From positions 3,205,420 through 3,269,419 of the forward strand of contig JAQFVV010012510.1 of the NCBI GenBank assembly GCA_028023455.1: a stretch of 64,000 nucleotides of DNA. The letters run 5' to 3'. The notes beneath the pieces are model-generated. The model ran no database searches. It was not told where the DNA came from and saw only the letters and a list, made by a program, of their open reading frames with translations. Position 1 is the first letter of the stretch; every line of letters starts with the position of its first letter. The translations under genes and the position numbers were made by a program. Shown in pieces: positions 48,401-53,578 of this stretch. Source of the DNA: Epiperipatus broadwayi (Eukaryota; Onychophora; Udeonychophora; Euonychophora; Peripatidae).

Positions 48401-51400
48401 TGAAATTTGGAAATTATAAATGACTAATGACTATTTATTAGACTACTTTCAGAATTTGGAAGTTATAATTGACTATTATTATTCTGCTTTCAGAACTGGT
48501 TATATTTGTCTCATTGATGAGGTTTGTTTAAACTTCTTTGTATTATTAATCTCACATTCCTTGGTTAAGTTGCAATCTTTAGTGTCTATAGAAACATATA
48601 CCATCGATAAAGGTGTTACCACGTTTACTGTTTAGGAAGTTTCCTTGAATACAGGTTAGATTGTTGATAGCTTAAGGATTAATTGTTATCAGCTACATTT
48701 ATAAACCTATTGAAGTCTTGACTAATAGGCTTTATTGTATAATTATAATGTTTATAATAATAATCAAAAACAAAGTTTACTTCTAACATCTGATTTAGAA
48801 ACAGTAATTCACTTTATTTACTTATTTCCAGAATCATCTATTGAAAGCTTGAGTAATTAACAGACACTATATAGTAATATCATACCCATACTTCTCAGAT
48901 TAATTTAGGCTATTGAACATAATTAAAATCATTGTATTTGCATCTATATATCCAGCCATGTCTCAGGAAAGTGAATATTTCATATTTTTCTGGCAATTTG
49001 AGCATAATTTATTTACAAATAAGTAATGACAACAGCAAAATAGCCATACAGTAGAGCCAGCAGGTGCAAGCCTTAGTAATCAATGGATGCAAAAAGATTT
49101 ATGCATAAAATCTCTATCTAATTCCTAATCATCCAATATTCCCAGACTAGTTTCTAGCTTATGGCTTTCATCAGTCAATGATTTTATGCAAAATCTTCTT
49201 GCATCAATTGATATCTAAGGCTTGCACTTGGTGTCACTTTTGTATGGAGAGTTTGTTGTTATTATTAACATCCTGTGTACGCATATGAAATTGTGATCAA
49301 ATGATAAATAAATCTCATTTTTAATCCCATTTACTTCAAAGTGTGCTTCAAAGTGATTTGCGTTAACATAGCATTTTATGTACTAAATTCAGGCAAATAC
49401 TAAATTGAACATAAGTGATTATTTGAAATTATTCCTAAGGACACTTACTTACTGGGATACAAAAAGCCAGACAGGTACAAAAATGTTTTTTCCAGTTAAC
49501 TTCAATAATTTTTGCTTCTGTTTTATAAAAAAAAAAAAAAAAAGATTTAACTTAAATTTAGGTAAGGAATAATTTTTGCGAATTGGATTATAAATAAAAT
49601 AGTCTGTCTTGAAGTGATGACAATTGTATAAACTTTATTATATTTAACATATATCTAATACAAATAATTTCAATAAATAATTTCAATACATAATAATCCT
49701 TTACTTATAAGTAATTAAATTCATATTGGAATTACTAGCATTAAAACAGGCAAAACTCTCCATACAGTAGTGCCACCTTGTGCCAACCAGAGTAATCAAT
49801 GGATGCCAGAAGGCTTGTGCATAAAATCCATATCTAGTGCCTACTCATCCAATATCCCCAAACTAGTTTCTGGCTTGTGGCCTTCATCAGTGAGTAGGCA
49901 CTAGATATGGATTTTATGCACAAGCGTTCTGGCATCCATTGATTACTCTGGCTTGCACTGAGTGGCACTACTGTGTGGAGAGTTTTGCCTGTTTTAATAA
50001 CAGTTATGAGCAAGCACAAGAAATGGTGATTGTGTGAATTACTAGCATTGTTAGCCCAAAAGTGTAGATTTTGCAACTTTTATATCCCACCCATATAGTG
50101 AAAATATTGTATAAAAATATTCATTAGATGCATTTTTTTAAAAGATTACGGAAAATAAGACCATGCTAAAAACACCAAATTTGTATAATCATCACTCATT
50201 ATTCCAATTATTATCCATCCACTATAGAATATATGTTCATCAAGTTTAATCCAGTTGCAACCATTCCTTATCATATTCATTCATTTTTCAAGATCCACAC
50301 ACACATATATTCATTATGACTTTCATAAAACCCAACTCCATGTTTCTTCTAAAAATTATTGGACATATGAAAAGGAATTCTATAATGTTTTTGGTCTTAA
50401 TGTCAAGGAATAAAATCATTTAAACTTCAATGCTGTTTGATATATGCTGGTGAGCTTTCTATAAATAATTTGTATATCATATATTAAAAATTATTCCTAT
50501 TTGGTTTTTTAAAGCCTTAAAAAGGAATGACAGATTCAAAAAGTTGTTCAAATGTCAGAATAACCAGATTTCTATGTCACTGATTTTAAGAGAATGATAA
50601 AATAATAGGACAAGTGTATCTATATTAATAGGTATCAGGTTGATAAGTAAATGTTCTTTTGCTTATATACATACTTGTTTTATTTTTTGTAATTATTCAT
50701 ATTATATTTAATGAGTTTTTTGTATGTGCATATATATATATGTAATATTTTTAAATATGTGGAAATATCTTCTATTTTATTTTAGAAAAATCATAGTCAG
50801 ATAATATAGACAGTGATTAATAAAAATAATTAATTTATTCATTATTAATTAAAATGCACACAAACATAAAAGTATATAATTTATATATACATATAAACAC
50901 TTGATACATTTACATTTAGGAGCAGACGTCAGCTATGAAAATCCTTGTGACAATAGGCAATTTAAATATCCATCATACGTTCAAGATATTATGGGGTAAA
51001 AATCTGTAAAAATTGTATTTTATTTAAATTATATGAATATAAAATTAATTTAATATGTGAACAATATCTTTTATAGAACTAGTTTTTTTAAGTAATCTGT
51101 GGCCATGTAATGTTACTAAATTAAGGCTAACTTTGCAAAATTAAATTTTTCATATATATGACCTTCAGTTTGAATTAAGATTATGGGAAAATTAAATTAA
51201 ATTTTAGTAATAATAATGCTAAGAAATTTTTTAAATATAACAAAAATAATTTTAAAAAATTATTATAAAGCTATATGTTTATTTAAGGAAGCAGACAAAA
51301 AACGTTTACTTTTTTTTTTTTTTTTAAGTGTCATAGCATCGGCCGGGATGCGAACCCGCAACCCGGGCAACTGCCTGCAAACACAAGGTAGTCGCGCTGA

Positions 51401-52453
51401 CCTCTCGACCACCAATGCAAGACACGCTTACTTTTTTAATAACTAGAATAATTTAGAATAACATTTTTTTCTTGTAAATTTAAATCCTTCTAAAAATAAG
51501 ATATAATTATGAAAATACAATATATTCTTTACTTATTTTTGAAAACATTAATAAAATTAATGAAAATAAAACTTAAAACATAAAAATTATTCTTAATACA
51601 GAGAATGTACCAATAGCTCAAACAAGCTTTTCATTGATAAGTGTGGTAAGAGAAAATATTTAAAATCTTTATCCGAAATACTCTTATCACCAAACCAATT
51701 GTTTTTGAGCTTATGGCTCACCTTAGTGAGGAGCTACAATATTCAGACATTAGTGTTTGAATATTCTAGTTCCTCACCTGAGGTTAATAAGCTTGAAATC
51801 AATTGTTTTGGGGATAAGAGTATTTTGGATAGAGATTTTAAATATTTTCTCTTACTGCACTTATCAATTAAGAACTTGTTTGAGCTATTGGTTTGCTCTA
51901 TGTATTACGTTTTTGTAAATACAAGCTTATAAAAGCAATGTCATGTTATATATGACTTGCTTTATTGATAACTAAAATTATTTTTAGAATTTTTTTTGCA
52001 TGTTGACCTTTGATTATAGAGCCTTTTACTTGTTGTTAATCCTGACATCTAGATGTAAAAATAAGAACTAAAATCTATTTTGTTGGAACCATTCAATGTA
52101 AAAATGCAAAACTGTTATCAGTAAAGAAAATATTAAAAGAATGGCATGATATGTCCAGCATTGCCTCTCTAAGATAGTCCAGAATCTCTGACTCCATTAC
52201 ATTGAAATATCATTAATAAATATACACTAATTATTAACAATTAGACCGCATGATTACTTTTTTACTTATCAGGATATTATATCACATATTATTTAGTTGT
52301 CACATTATGTCTAAAATAAAAAATTAATTCTTCTAAAATGTTCTTATGTCATAGTTAATAAAAAAAAATTCAAAATTAAAAAAAATATTTTTTTAATTTA
52401 AATTTATATATATATTTCAGAGACATATTTTCCTTAGGATTTGGACCATTTAG
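15363..52453 (+). CDS. UROC1: Urocanate hydratase (urocanase), seven internal exons, partial gene
   Basis: Spliced from 15363-15451, 23035-23097, 36875-36983, 40191-40261, 46587-46684, 50920-50995 and 52421-52453. Urocanase is a cytosolic NAD+-dependent enzyme that hydrates urocanate to 4-imidazolone-5-propionate, the second step of histidine breakdown. The joined translation follows the animal urocanase order without gaps: QGWLSEVT, GYLGNIVDLW, GSDQTSCHNPFNGGYYP, FKELVQES, FFWDYGNAFLLEA, KYPSYVQDIMG, DIFSLGFGPFR. These correspond to the middle of a roughly 680-residue protein. All introns are GT-AG and every split codon (R, W, S, G, G) is restored in frame. Human UROC1, recalled from memory, shows the same block order. 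The exons before the GVIAE-type segment and after FGPFR were looked for and not found. Intron lengths are 7583, 13777, 3207, 6325, 4235 and 1425 bp. Confidence 0.95.
15618..15797 (+). mobile_element. Foldback element, family A, short form with 13-bp TSD
   Basis: A near-perfect hairpin (arms about 75 bp, hinge at GGATGCC|TTCTGGCATCC) with a one-sided tail (ACAAGCATAAGAGGTGGTGG...). It is flanked by an exact 13-bp duplication TAGGCTAATAATT (15605-15617, 15798-15810). The arm ends AAAACAGGCAAAACTC are shared by all family A copies. This copy is folded back before the ribozyme region, so it has no HHR. Confidence 0.88.
16115..16370 (+). mobile_element. Decayed family B2 copy
   Basis: Sense-oriented and about 75-80 percent similar by eye to the B2 unit at 24990-25230. 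The ribozyme core is mutated (CTAATAA in place of CTGATGA, CAAAA in place of GAAA) although the helix II halves ATGCT/AGCAC remain. Confidence 0.6.
17320..17600 (-). mobile_element. Foldback element, family A, decayed
   Basis: It holds the reverse-complement ribozyme region (about 17430-17475) with the G of GAAA lost, then a tail copy (CATATGAAATGGTGATCATG) at about 17575. Confidence 0.7.
17601..18856. other. AT-rich intron sequence, nothing recognised
   Basis: Part of the dispersed repeat seen at 12405 lies at about 17750-17810, followed by TA runs. No exon-like block. Confidence 0.35.
18857..19267. repeat. Large palindromic repeat with a nested hairpin
   Basis: Arms of about 190 bp (18857-19015 mirrored by 19110-19267) enclose a second hairpin, CTACATATAAATCC/GGATTTATATGTAG. 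No HHR core was found. Target duplication not resolved. Confidence 0.75.
19357..19715 (-). mobile_element. Foldback element, family B, with 12-bp TSD
   Basis: Flanked by an exact 12-bp duplication AGATATTAATAA (19345-19356, 19716-19727). Minus-strand sense: partial inverted arm, HHR, then the tail with the ACAGG...CCTGT hairpin next to the TSD. The hinge falls inside the ribozyme helix II of the inverted arm. Confidence 0.9.
19499..19559 (-). ncRNA. Hammerhead ribozyme, family B
   Basis: CUGAUGA at 19538-19544 (minus), helix II UGCU/AGCA, GAAA, AUA cleavage triplet and helix I CCAA/UUGG with an outer stem. Core complete. Confidence 0.75.
19728..21060. other. AT-rich intron sequence with one SINE
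   Basis: Apart from the SINE at 20420-20510 nothing is recognised. Short open frames here lack any family resemblance. Confidence 0.35.
20420..20510 (+). repeat. tRNA-Gly(TCC)-derived SINE
   Basis: Starts GCATTGGTGGCATAGCGG at 20423. Anticodon loop CTTCCAA (TCC), B-box AGGTTCGCTTCTC, tail CTTTGACATATAAAAAA. Mutations in the T-arm make a functional tRNA unlikely. Confidence 0.75.
21141..21201 (-). ncRNA. Hammerhead ribozyme, family B
   Basis: CUGAUGA at 21180-21186 on the minus strand, with GAAA and AUA present and helix I CCAA/UUGG. Helix II is weakened by one substitution. Confidence 0.65.
21549..21606 (+). ncRNA. Hammerhead ribozyme, family B, sense to UROC1
   Basis: CTGATGA at 21564-21570, GAAA, ATA triplet. 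Three bases are missing from the helix I 3' strand compared with other copies. Confidence 0.6.
21946..22235 (+). repeat. Exact-length tandem duplication, 2 x 145 bp, ending inside a SINE
   Basis: Units 21946-22090 and 22091-22235 are both 145 bp and differ at only about two positions. The duplication breakpoint lies inside the T-arm of the tRNA-like head, so the first SINE copy is truncated and the second is complete. Confidence 0.93.
22169..22252 (+). repeat. tRNA-Gly(TCC)-derived SINE, best copy
   Basis: The 73-nt head (22169-22241) folds as a cloverleaf: acceptor TGTGTTG/CAACGCG, D-arm TAGTGGTTAGCA (A box), anticodon loop CTTCCAA and T-arm CCCGGGTTCGCTTCCCGG (B box). It closely resembles tRNA-Gly(TCC). 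It is followed by TTTGCCATATG and an A-run. I call it a SINE rather than a gene because of the wobble-rich acceptor and the shared tail in other copies. Confidence 0.8.
22256..23034. other. AT-rich intron sequence, nothing recognised
   Basis: No repeat family or coding block seen up to the acceptor at 23034. Confidence 0.4.
23035..23097 (+). CDS. UROC1: UROC1 exon (LAKLNKEAISIGYLGNIVDL)
   Basis: The acceptor is ...tttttttag and the donor is ATG|gtatga. The 63-nt exon completes the Arg codon of the previous exon and leaves TG of a Trp codon (VDLW). The segment IGYLGNIVDLW is the conserved GYHGNVVDLW block of urocanase. Confidence 0.92.
23470..23980 (+). pseudogene. LINE ORF2 C-terminal remnant, second family
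   Basis: Frame-broken translation gives YLDS.LNEDGRSEDEVKRRIA, then SVLMYGCKTWTMSK and later KITNEEILKRV. This is the usual C-terminal order (YLGS..D.RSE.EI.RRI ... LYG.ETW) of RTE-like and related LINE polymerases. Multiple stops. It ends in a GATGATGATGATATATGG run, a typical short-repeat 3' tail. Confidence 0.75.
24178..24238 (-). ncRNA. Hammerhead ribozyme, family B2
   Basis: CUGAUGA (24217-24223, minus), helix II GUGCU/AGCAU (one G-U), GAAA, AUA, helix I CCAA/UUGG plus an outer stem. Confidence 0.75.
24655..24715 (-). ncRNA. Hammerhead ribozyme, family B2
   Basis: Same structure as 24178-24238, with CUGAUGA at 24694-24700. The helix I 3' strand has UAGG for UUGG. Spaced 477 bp from the previous ribozyme in the same orientation. 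Confidence 0.7.
25073..25133 (+). ncRNA. Hammerhead ribozyme, family B2, sense to UROC1, reference copy
   Basis: Helix I: 25084-25087 CCAA with 25122-25125 UUGG, then an internal loop and the outer stem 25073-25079 GAUAAUC with 25127-25133 GAUUAUU (one G-U). Core CUGAUGA 25088-25094. Helix II 25095-25099 GUGCU with 25105-25109 AGCAU, loop GGUUU. GAAA 25110-25113. Helix III is one U-A pair with a 4-nt loop. Cleavage triplet AUA, cut after 25121. This is a type I layout with a minimal helix III, as described for HHRs of Penelope-like elements. Confidence 0.82.
25755..26330 (-). pseudogene. RTE-like LINE C-terminal ORF, 5'-truncated
   Basis: An uninterrupted minus frame (26310-25786, 174 codons). 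It keeps VFNKCVLPVLTYGSETWRL (thumb region), WAGHIAKRDDNRWT and RPHVRWMDEI, which are the usual C-terminal signatures of RTE-clade LINEs. The element ends in (TGA)n-type repeats at about 25755-25775, also typical of RTE. The reverse transcriptase catalytic motifs and endonuclease are absent through 5' truncation. Related, more decayed pieces lie at 46096-46470 and 62535-62830. Confidence 0.88.
26761..28620. mobile_element. Short LTR-like element (direct repeats with about 420-bp interior)
   Basis: Direct repeats of about 770 bp (26761-27531) and 670 bp (27950-28620) are roughly 75-80 percent similar by eye and share the order ATCTCACC, TTATCTAGAT, TGAGCATTCA, GCCAATA, CACAGAG, TTGGCATGAGG, AGGAGCTA. 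A purine-rich GGTGGAGGCAAAG lies just before the second repeat. The interior has no recognisable coding. It could be a TRIM-like element, or two copies of an unknown repeat. TSD not found. Confidence 0.55.
28621..29311. other. AT-rich intron sequence, nothing recognised
   Basis: No recognised content. Confidence 0.35.
29327..30094 (+). mobile_element. Foldback element, family A, long form with 15-bp TSD
   Basis: A minus arm then a plus arm, about 350 bp each, sharing all family A blocks. Flanking duplication TGTCTTAGAATTACA (29312-29326) against TGTCTTAGATTTACA (30095-30109), one mismatch in 15. The plus arm ends in the tail at the TSD. Two opposed ribozyme motifs; the minus one (core 29466-29472) has an insertion in helix I. 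Confidence 0.87.
29892..29952 (+). ncRNA. Hammerhead ribozyme, family A, sense to UROC1
   Basis: Helix I UCCUCA/UGGGAA (inner pairs kept), CUGAUGA 29908-29914, helix II AAGC/GCUG with loop CACAA, GAAA, C-UA-G helix III, GUC cut after 29937. Confidence 0.7.
30110..30550. other. AT-rich intron sequence, nothing recognised
   Basis: No recognised content. Confidence 0.35.
31100..31158 (-). ncRNA. Hammerhead ribozyme, family A
   Basis: Minus strand: helix I UCCUCA/UGGGGA, CUGAUGA 31137-31143, helix II GGC/GCC with an A.A at the base, GAAA, C-UA-G, GUC. Complete core. Confidence 0.75.
31754..31812 (+). ncRNA. Hammerhead ribozyme, family A, reference copy, sense to UROC1
   Basis: Outer stem 31754-31759 AUCCAA with 31807-31812 UUGGAU. 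Inner helix I 31763-31768 UCCUCA with 31799-31804 UGGGGA (one G-U). CUGAUGA 31769-31775. Helix II 31776-31779 UGGC with 31785-31788 GCCA, loop CACAA. GAAA 31789-31792. Helix III one C-G pair with loop UA. GUC 31796-31798, cut after 31798. All invariant HHR core bases are present. Further pairing (GUGC/GCAC, AUCUA/UAGAU) extends helix I outward. Confidence 0.87.
31985..32095 (-). mobile_element. Family A fragment, tail plus arm end
   Basis: It reads CATCACATGATCAC, the tail reversed, then CAAAACAGGCAAAACTCTCC and the start of the arm, ending at about AACCAGAGTAA. Confidence 0.7.
32838..33255. mobile_element. Foldback element, family A, subfamily with ACTATACGTATTGCC arms
   Basis: A tail at the left (reversed, ACATCACATGACCACC) and two arms that mirror each other. 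Its arm ends match the hairpin at 15618-15797 better than other copies. Two decayed HHRs: minus at about 33000-33050 (CUGAUAA), plus with CTGACGA at 33104-33110 but mismatches in helices I and II. Confidence 0.8.
33256..33905. other. Intron sequence with a short unassigned open frame
   Basis: An ATG frame at 33395-33583 (62 codons) has no family resemblance that I can see. Nothing else recognised. Confidence 0.3.
33910..34165 (-). mobile_element. Foldback element, family A
   Basis: Reversed tail (ATCACATGATCACCATTTC) at the left, then arm, hinge at about 34022 and the partial plus arm with half a ribozyme (helix II to GUC), ending GTTTTGCCTG. Flanks ATTATTAAAT and ATTATTTAAAT look like an imperfect TSD. 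Confidence 0.78.
34505..34665 (+). mobile_element. Foldback element, family A, short form
   Basis: CTCCATACAGTAGTGCC arm, hinge near 34560, mirrored arm and the tail GGATAAGAAATGGTGACCAT. No ribozyme region. Confidence 0.7.
34670..36870. other. Long AT-rich intron stretch, nothing recognised
   Basis: Homopolymer A/T runs dominate. Short open frames at 35923-36153 and on the opposite strand are low-complexity. No repeat family matched. Confidence 0.4.
36875..36983 (+). CDS. UROC1: UROC1 exon with the GSDQTS/GGYYP signature
   Basis: The acceptor is ...caattgtag and the donor is CAA|gtaagc, the strongest donor in the gene. The 109-nt exon completes Trp and ends in phase 0. It carries GSDQTSCHNPFNGGYYPFQ, the most characteristic conserved block of urocanases. 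I identified the gene mainly from this exon. Confidence 0.96.
37990..38410 (+). pseudogene. Penelope-like element remnant with GIY-YIG-type domain
   Basis: A stop-free frame with no ATG at its start, ending at TGA 38408-38410. It begins LPYIPKVSQQFIKTL, continues VRFCTPPNTNRLINNAKDR, then VIYSIACPQAGYSATYNAET, and has an H..EKQAGH segment and a C-terminal Cys. This order (polymerase end with LPYIP..S, a linker with PPN.L..L..N.KD, then a GIY-YIG endonuclease) is what Penelope-like elements encode. The Gly of the Y.GET motif is Ala here. The reverse transcriptase itself is missing. The block looks richer in GC than its surroundings. It could represent the autonomous partner class for the foldback families, but it is only a fragment. 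Confidence 0.72.
38725..38820 (+). repeat. tRNA-Gly(TCC)-like SINE
   Basis: GCATTGATGGCCTAGTGG head at 38730, anticodon arm slightly deleted, tail TTTGACATATG plus nine A. Confidence 0.72.
38852..39032 (+). repeat. 23-bp minisatellite, 8 copies
   Basis: Unit GTGAATATAATGATGATCGT plus TTA, at 38852, 38875, 38898 (a 20-bp variant lacking ATC), 38918, 38941, 38964 (A for the first G), 38987 and 39010. Nearly identical copies suggest recent expansion. Confidence 0.95.
39437..39690. repeat. Palindromic repeat, about 120-bp arms
   Basis: 39437-39560 mirrors 39562-39690 with scattered mismatches (shared AATGCTTTTTACAA and CTTCAGAACTTCT blocks). Each arm has a CUGAAG...GAAA segment, but helix I does not form, so I do not call an HHR. 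Confidence 0.7.
40191..40261 (+). CDS. UROC1: UROC1 exon (LSVKEAEEMM...ELVQE)
   Basis: The acceptor is ...tttttttaag and the donor is AAG|gtaatg. The 71-nt exon has 23 codons plus AG. LSVKEAEEMMKNDPLKFKEL matches the helix that follows GGYYPVQ in the family (LS..EA..LM..DP..F.ELVQES). The split Ser codon is completed at 46587. Confidence 0.93.
40900..42722 (-). pseudogene. hAT transposase remnant
   Basis: Minus strand, N- to C-terminus. The piece at 42722-42468 has a BED-like CLLCNSTG zinc-finger start. 42516-42310 is the segment DGEIFKEAFLAAGDSLF. 42022-41615 has PVSVTTDSAASMTGCENGF (the catalytic-core TTDGAPSMTG-type motif), the CIIHQQSLCGK motif and AGLxxR-like IKIINSIR. After 41615 come LWPQKLAFLMDLT and LNELNLDLQG, matching the later core. 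The family is the one that gave rise to ZBED/SCAND3/GTF2IRD2-like host proteins. Broken by several stops and frameshifts and by an internal 143-bp duplication. Confidence 0.87.
42098..42383. repeat. 143-bp tandem duplication inside the hAT transposase
   Basis: 42098-42240 is repeated at 42241-42383, apparently identical. 143 is not a multiple of 3, so the duplication shifts the transposase frame. Confidence 0.93.
43364..43447 (-). repeat. tRNA-derived SINE, truncated
   Basis: T-run, GATGTGTCAAAGCATCG, then a head lacking part of the B-box region. Confidence 0.65.
43938..43998 (-). ncRNA. Hammerhead ribozyme, family B, core mutated
   Basis: Same fold as the next copy, but the last base of CUGAUGA is U, an invariant position. 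Probably inactive. Confidence 0.6.
44415..44475 (-). ncRNA. Hammerhead ribozyme, family B
   Basis: CUGAUGA 44454-44460 (minus), UGCU/AGCA helix II, GAAA, AUA, CCAA/UUGG and outer stem. Complete core. Confidence 0.75.
44925..46095 (+). pseudogene. LINE reverse transcriptase remnant
   Basis: Same family as 59933-61640 but extends further 5'. It adds YKVFSYMVAERVAKWMEEN and the MQGGFRSDRHIGDSLF segment (RT motif 2a-like), then FIDIEKAYDR (motif A), LRQGCPMSPILF (motif B) and, after a one-base shift near 45480, FADNVF in place of the FVDD catalytic motif C. It continues with YLGIILSN and AVAGLTYGNDALC. A stop follows QREV (45923-45925). The 3' end is cut at 46095 where an RTE-like minus-strand fragment begins. 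Confidence 0.88.
46096..46470 (-). pseudogene. RTE-like LINE C-terminal fragment, decayed
   Basis: About 75 percent similar by eye to 25840-26215 on the same strand (GTGGTCTCTTTCT, ATCTCTTGGAATCC, TTTGTTCTCTCACC blocks). No open frame remains. It abuts the LINE fragment at 46095. Confidence 0.8.
46587..46684 (+). CDS. UROC1: UROC1 exon with FFWDYGNAFLLEA
   Basis: The acceptor is ...atattgtag and the donor is CAG|gtaaat. The 98-nt exon encodes LRQHIAAINTL followed by MFFWDYGNAFLLEAQKAG, a near-invariant urocanase block. It lies immediately downstream of LINE and RTE-like debris that fills the preceding intron. Confidence 0.96.
47105..47271. repeat. Near-perfect palindrome, about 63-bp arms
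   Basis: The arm AAAATTAACAAAGCGTATGA... ending ATTATTACA is mirrored exactly after a 38-bp centre that itself holds a GAGGC/GCCTC hairpin. The centre is unusually GC-rich for this region. Most likely a small foldback/MITE-like element; family unknown. Confidence 0.85.
47654..48108 (+). mobile_element. Family A unit with TSD
   Basis: A single plus-oriented unit led by a reversed tail remnant. Flanks GACTATATTCTTC (47641-47653) and GACAATATTCTTC (48109-48121) form a 13-bp TSD with one mismatch. Confidence 0.83.
47950..48008 (+). ncRNA. Hammerhead ribozyme, family A, sense to UROC1
   Basis: AUCCAA/UUGGAU, UCCUCA/UGGGGA, CUGAUGA 47965-47971, helix II GGC/GUC (one G-U) above an A.A, GAAA, C-UA-G, GUC cut after 47994. 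Lies in the intron between the exons at 46587 and 50920. Confidence 0.78.
48122..49020. other. AT-rich intron sequence with a diverged internal duplication
   Basis: Blocks near 48311-48380 (GTACCACTTTTA...ACAGGTT) recur loosely near 48610-48660. No gene seen. Confidence 0.35.
49025..49315. mobile_element. Foldback element, family A, decayed
   Basis: Minus arm with ribozyme remnant at about 49140-49185, hinge near 49180, mirrored short arm and the tail GCATATGAAATTGTGATCA. Confidence 0.72.
49743..50035. mobile_element. Foldback element, family A, with exact 14-bp TSD
   Basis: Flanked by GAATTACTAGCATT at 49729-49742 and 50036-50049. Minus arm with an HHR (core at about 49886-49892, GUU triplet, shortened helix I), hinge at TCAGTGA|GTAGGC, mirrored arm, then the tail. 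The cleanest example of the family. Confidence 0.92.
50050..50905. other. AT-rich intron sequence, nothing recognised
   Basis: No recognised content up to the acceptor at 50919. Confidence 0.35.
50920..50995 (+). CDS. UROC1: UROC1 exon (ADVSYENPCDNRQFKYPSYV...)
   Basis: The acceptor is ...acatttag and the donor is GGG|gtaaaa. The 76-nt exon completes Gly, then encodes ADVSYENPCDNRQFKYPSYV and QDIM. FKYPSYVQDIMG corresponds to the family FRYPSYVQHIMG block. Confidence 0.94.
51305..51424 (-). repeat. tRNA-derived SINE
   Basis: T-run, AGTGTCATAGCATCGGCC, B-box GGGTTCGCATCCCGG on minus, long variable arm. It lies in the intron between the exons at 50920 and 52421. Confidence 0.75.
51594..51906. 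mobile_element. Foldback element, family C, with diverged HHR
   Basis: Mirrored arms (AATACA...GCTCAAACAAG / CTTGTTTGAGC...TGTATT), hinge near 51750. The plus arm has helix I UCCUCA (51771-51776) / UGGGGA (51809-51814) around a core-like CUGAGG and GAAA. The minus arm keeps a 4-bp helix II GAGC/GCUC with loop CAUAA. The invariant core is degraded in both, so probably inactive, but the layout equals family A. Confidence 0.65.
52421..52453 (+). CDS. UROC1: UROC1 short exon (DIFSLGFGPFR)
   Basis: The acceptor is ...tatatttcag and the donor is TAG|gtaatt. The 33-nt exon completes Gly and reads DIFSLGFGPF plus two bases of Arg. The family continues with WVCTSGDPEDL. I found no exon starting with that in the remaining 11.5 kb, so the next exon probably lies beyond the window. 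Confidence 0.88.
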   Translation, partial: RHIFLRIWTI

Positions 52454-52756
52454 GTAATTATAAATTTTATACTTATTATATATATTTGAAGCTCTCTGCC
52501 CCAAAACATGGCAATATATAACTAGGTAGAGGGAGCTAGTGAACAAGCAATAATATTCAGGTGTACACTGAGTTTTTTATAGCCTTTATAAATATATATA
52601 CCTATATATTACATTCAAATATCAGCCTTTCAAGCTAATTGAGCACGCGCCTGTTGAGAGTGTTAAATAAATGAATACTTTCCTCCTCAATATATTGTAA
52701 TGGACAGCAAGCACACTGTCATCTATTACCAGAGGGCACCACCAGATCTCTAGACT

Positions 52757-52950
52757 AGATAAAGGGTATTTAAATATAAAGGTTATAGAGTTGACAAAGA
52801 TTATGTTGTGGAAATGGGATGGAGCAGAATATGGGAAAATTTAGAATGGGGAATGGAAAATAAAGTGGCTATCAGGTTTATCTGGGCATAATTGCTGAGA
52901 TATTCTTGACTTCGTTTAAGGAGAAGCCACAATACATCATCACATCACAT
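52757..52950 (+). mobile_element. LINE 3' end fragment
   Basis: Matches 61470-61640: GTTGACAAAGATTATGTTGT, GGTTTATCTGGGCATA, TTGACTTCGTTTAAGGAGAA and the CATCACATCACA tail. Only the last 190 bp is present, the usual 5' truncation. Confidence 0.87.
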
Positions 52951-53480
52951 TTAATCATCATTGTTAGTAATTTTTTTTTGTCAATCCTTAACACTATTTA
53001 ATTCTTTCTTTTCATTGATCAGAATTACTTCTTAAATATTTTAACAACTTTATTATATCATTAAAATGAAATTATACTGGTTTTATACTAAAAATAAATA
53101 TTACATTTTTAAGGTTAAGAATTAACATTATAATAAAAAGCATTAAATTAAAGTTTTTCATCAGTTTCATTAAAAACTTTTCGAAAAATAATTTATGGAC
53201 AATTTTCTCTGTCTTTCAATCATTTGCTAATTTTTATTTTCATCTTAATATTTAAGACCAAGGCTTGAAAATTTAAGAACTTTAAGATTTTGAACTCAAA
53301 TTAATCAGTTTTTATTGTTTATGGTTTTGGCACTCAACTAGTAACAATCTCCTTCCAGAGCTAAATGACCAACAAATCATTTGAAAATTTAAGGGGATTT
53401 TGGCAGTTGAATTTTCTGATAAAAAATCAATCTTGTAATCCTTCCTGCTAAAATTTTTTTTTCCAAGAGCATGAATAACA
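52951..53480. other. AT-rich sequence, nothing recognised
   Basis: No downstream UROC1 exon (expected to start with Trp-Val) was found here. Confidence 0.35.
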
Positions 53481-53484
53481 CAGA

Positions 53485-53578
53485 TTTTTTTTTTCATGTG
53501 TCATAGCATCGGCGAACCCTCTAACCCAGAACAACTGCTTGTAAGGCAGATGTGCTGACCTCTCGACCATTAACACAG
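53485..53578 (-). repeat. tRNA-derived SINE, truncated head
   Basis: T-run, CATGTGTCATAGCATCGGCG and a partially deleted B-box. Same tail as 51305-51424. Confidence 0.68.
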
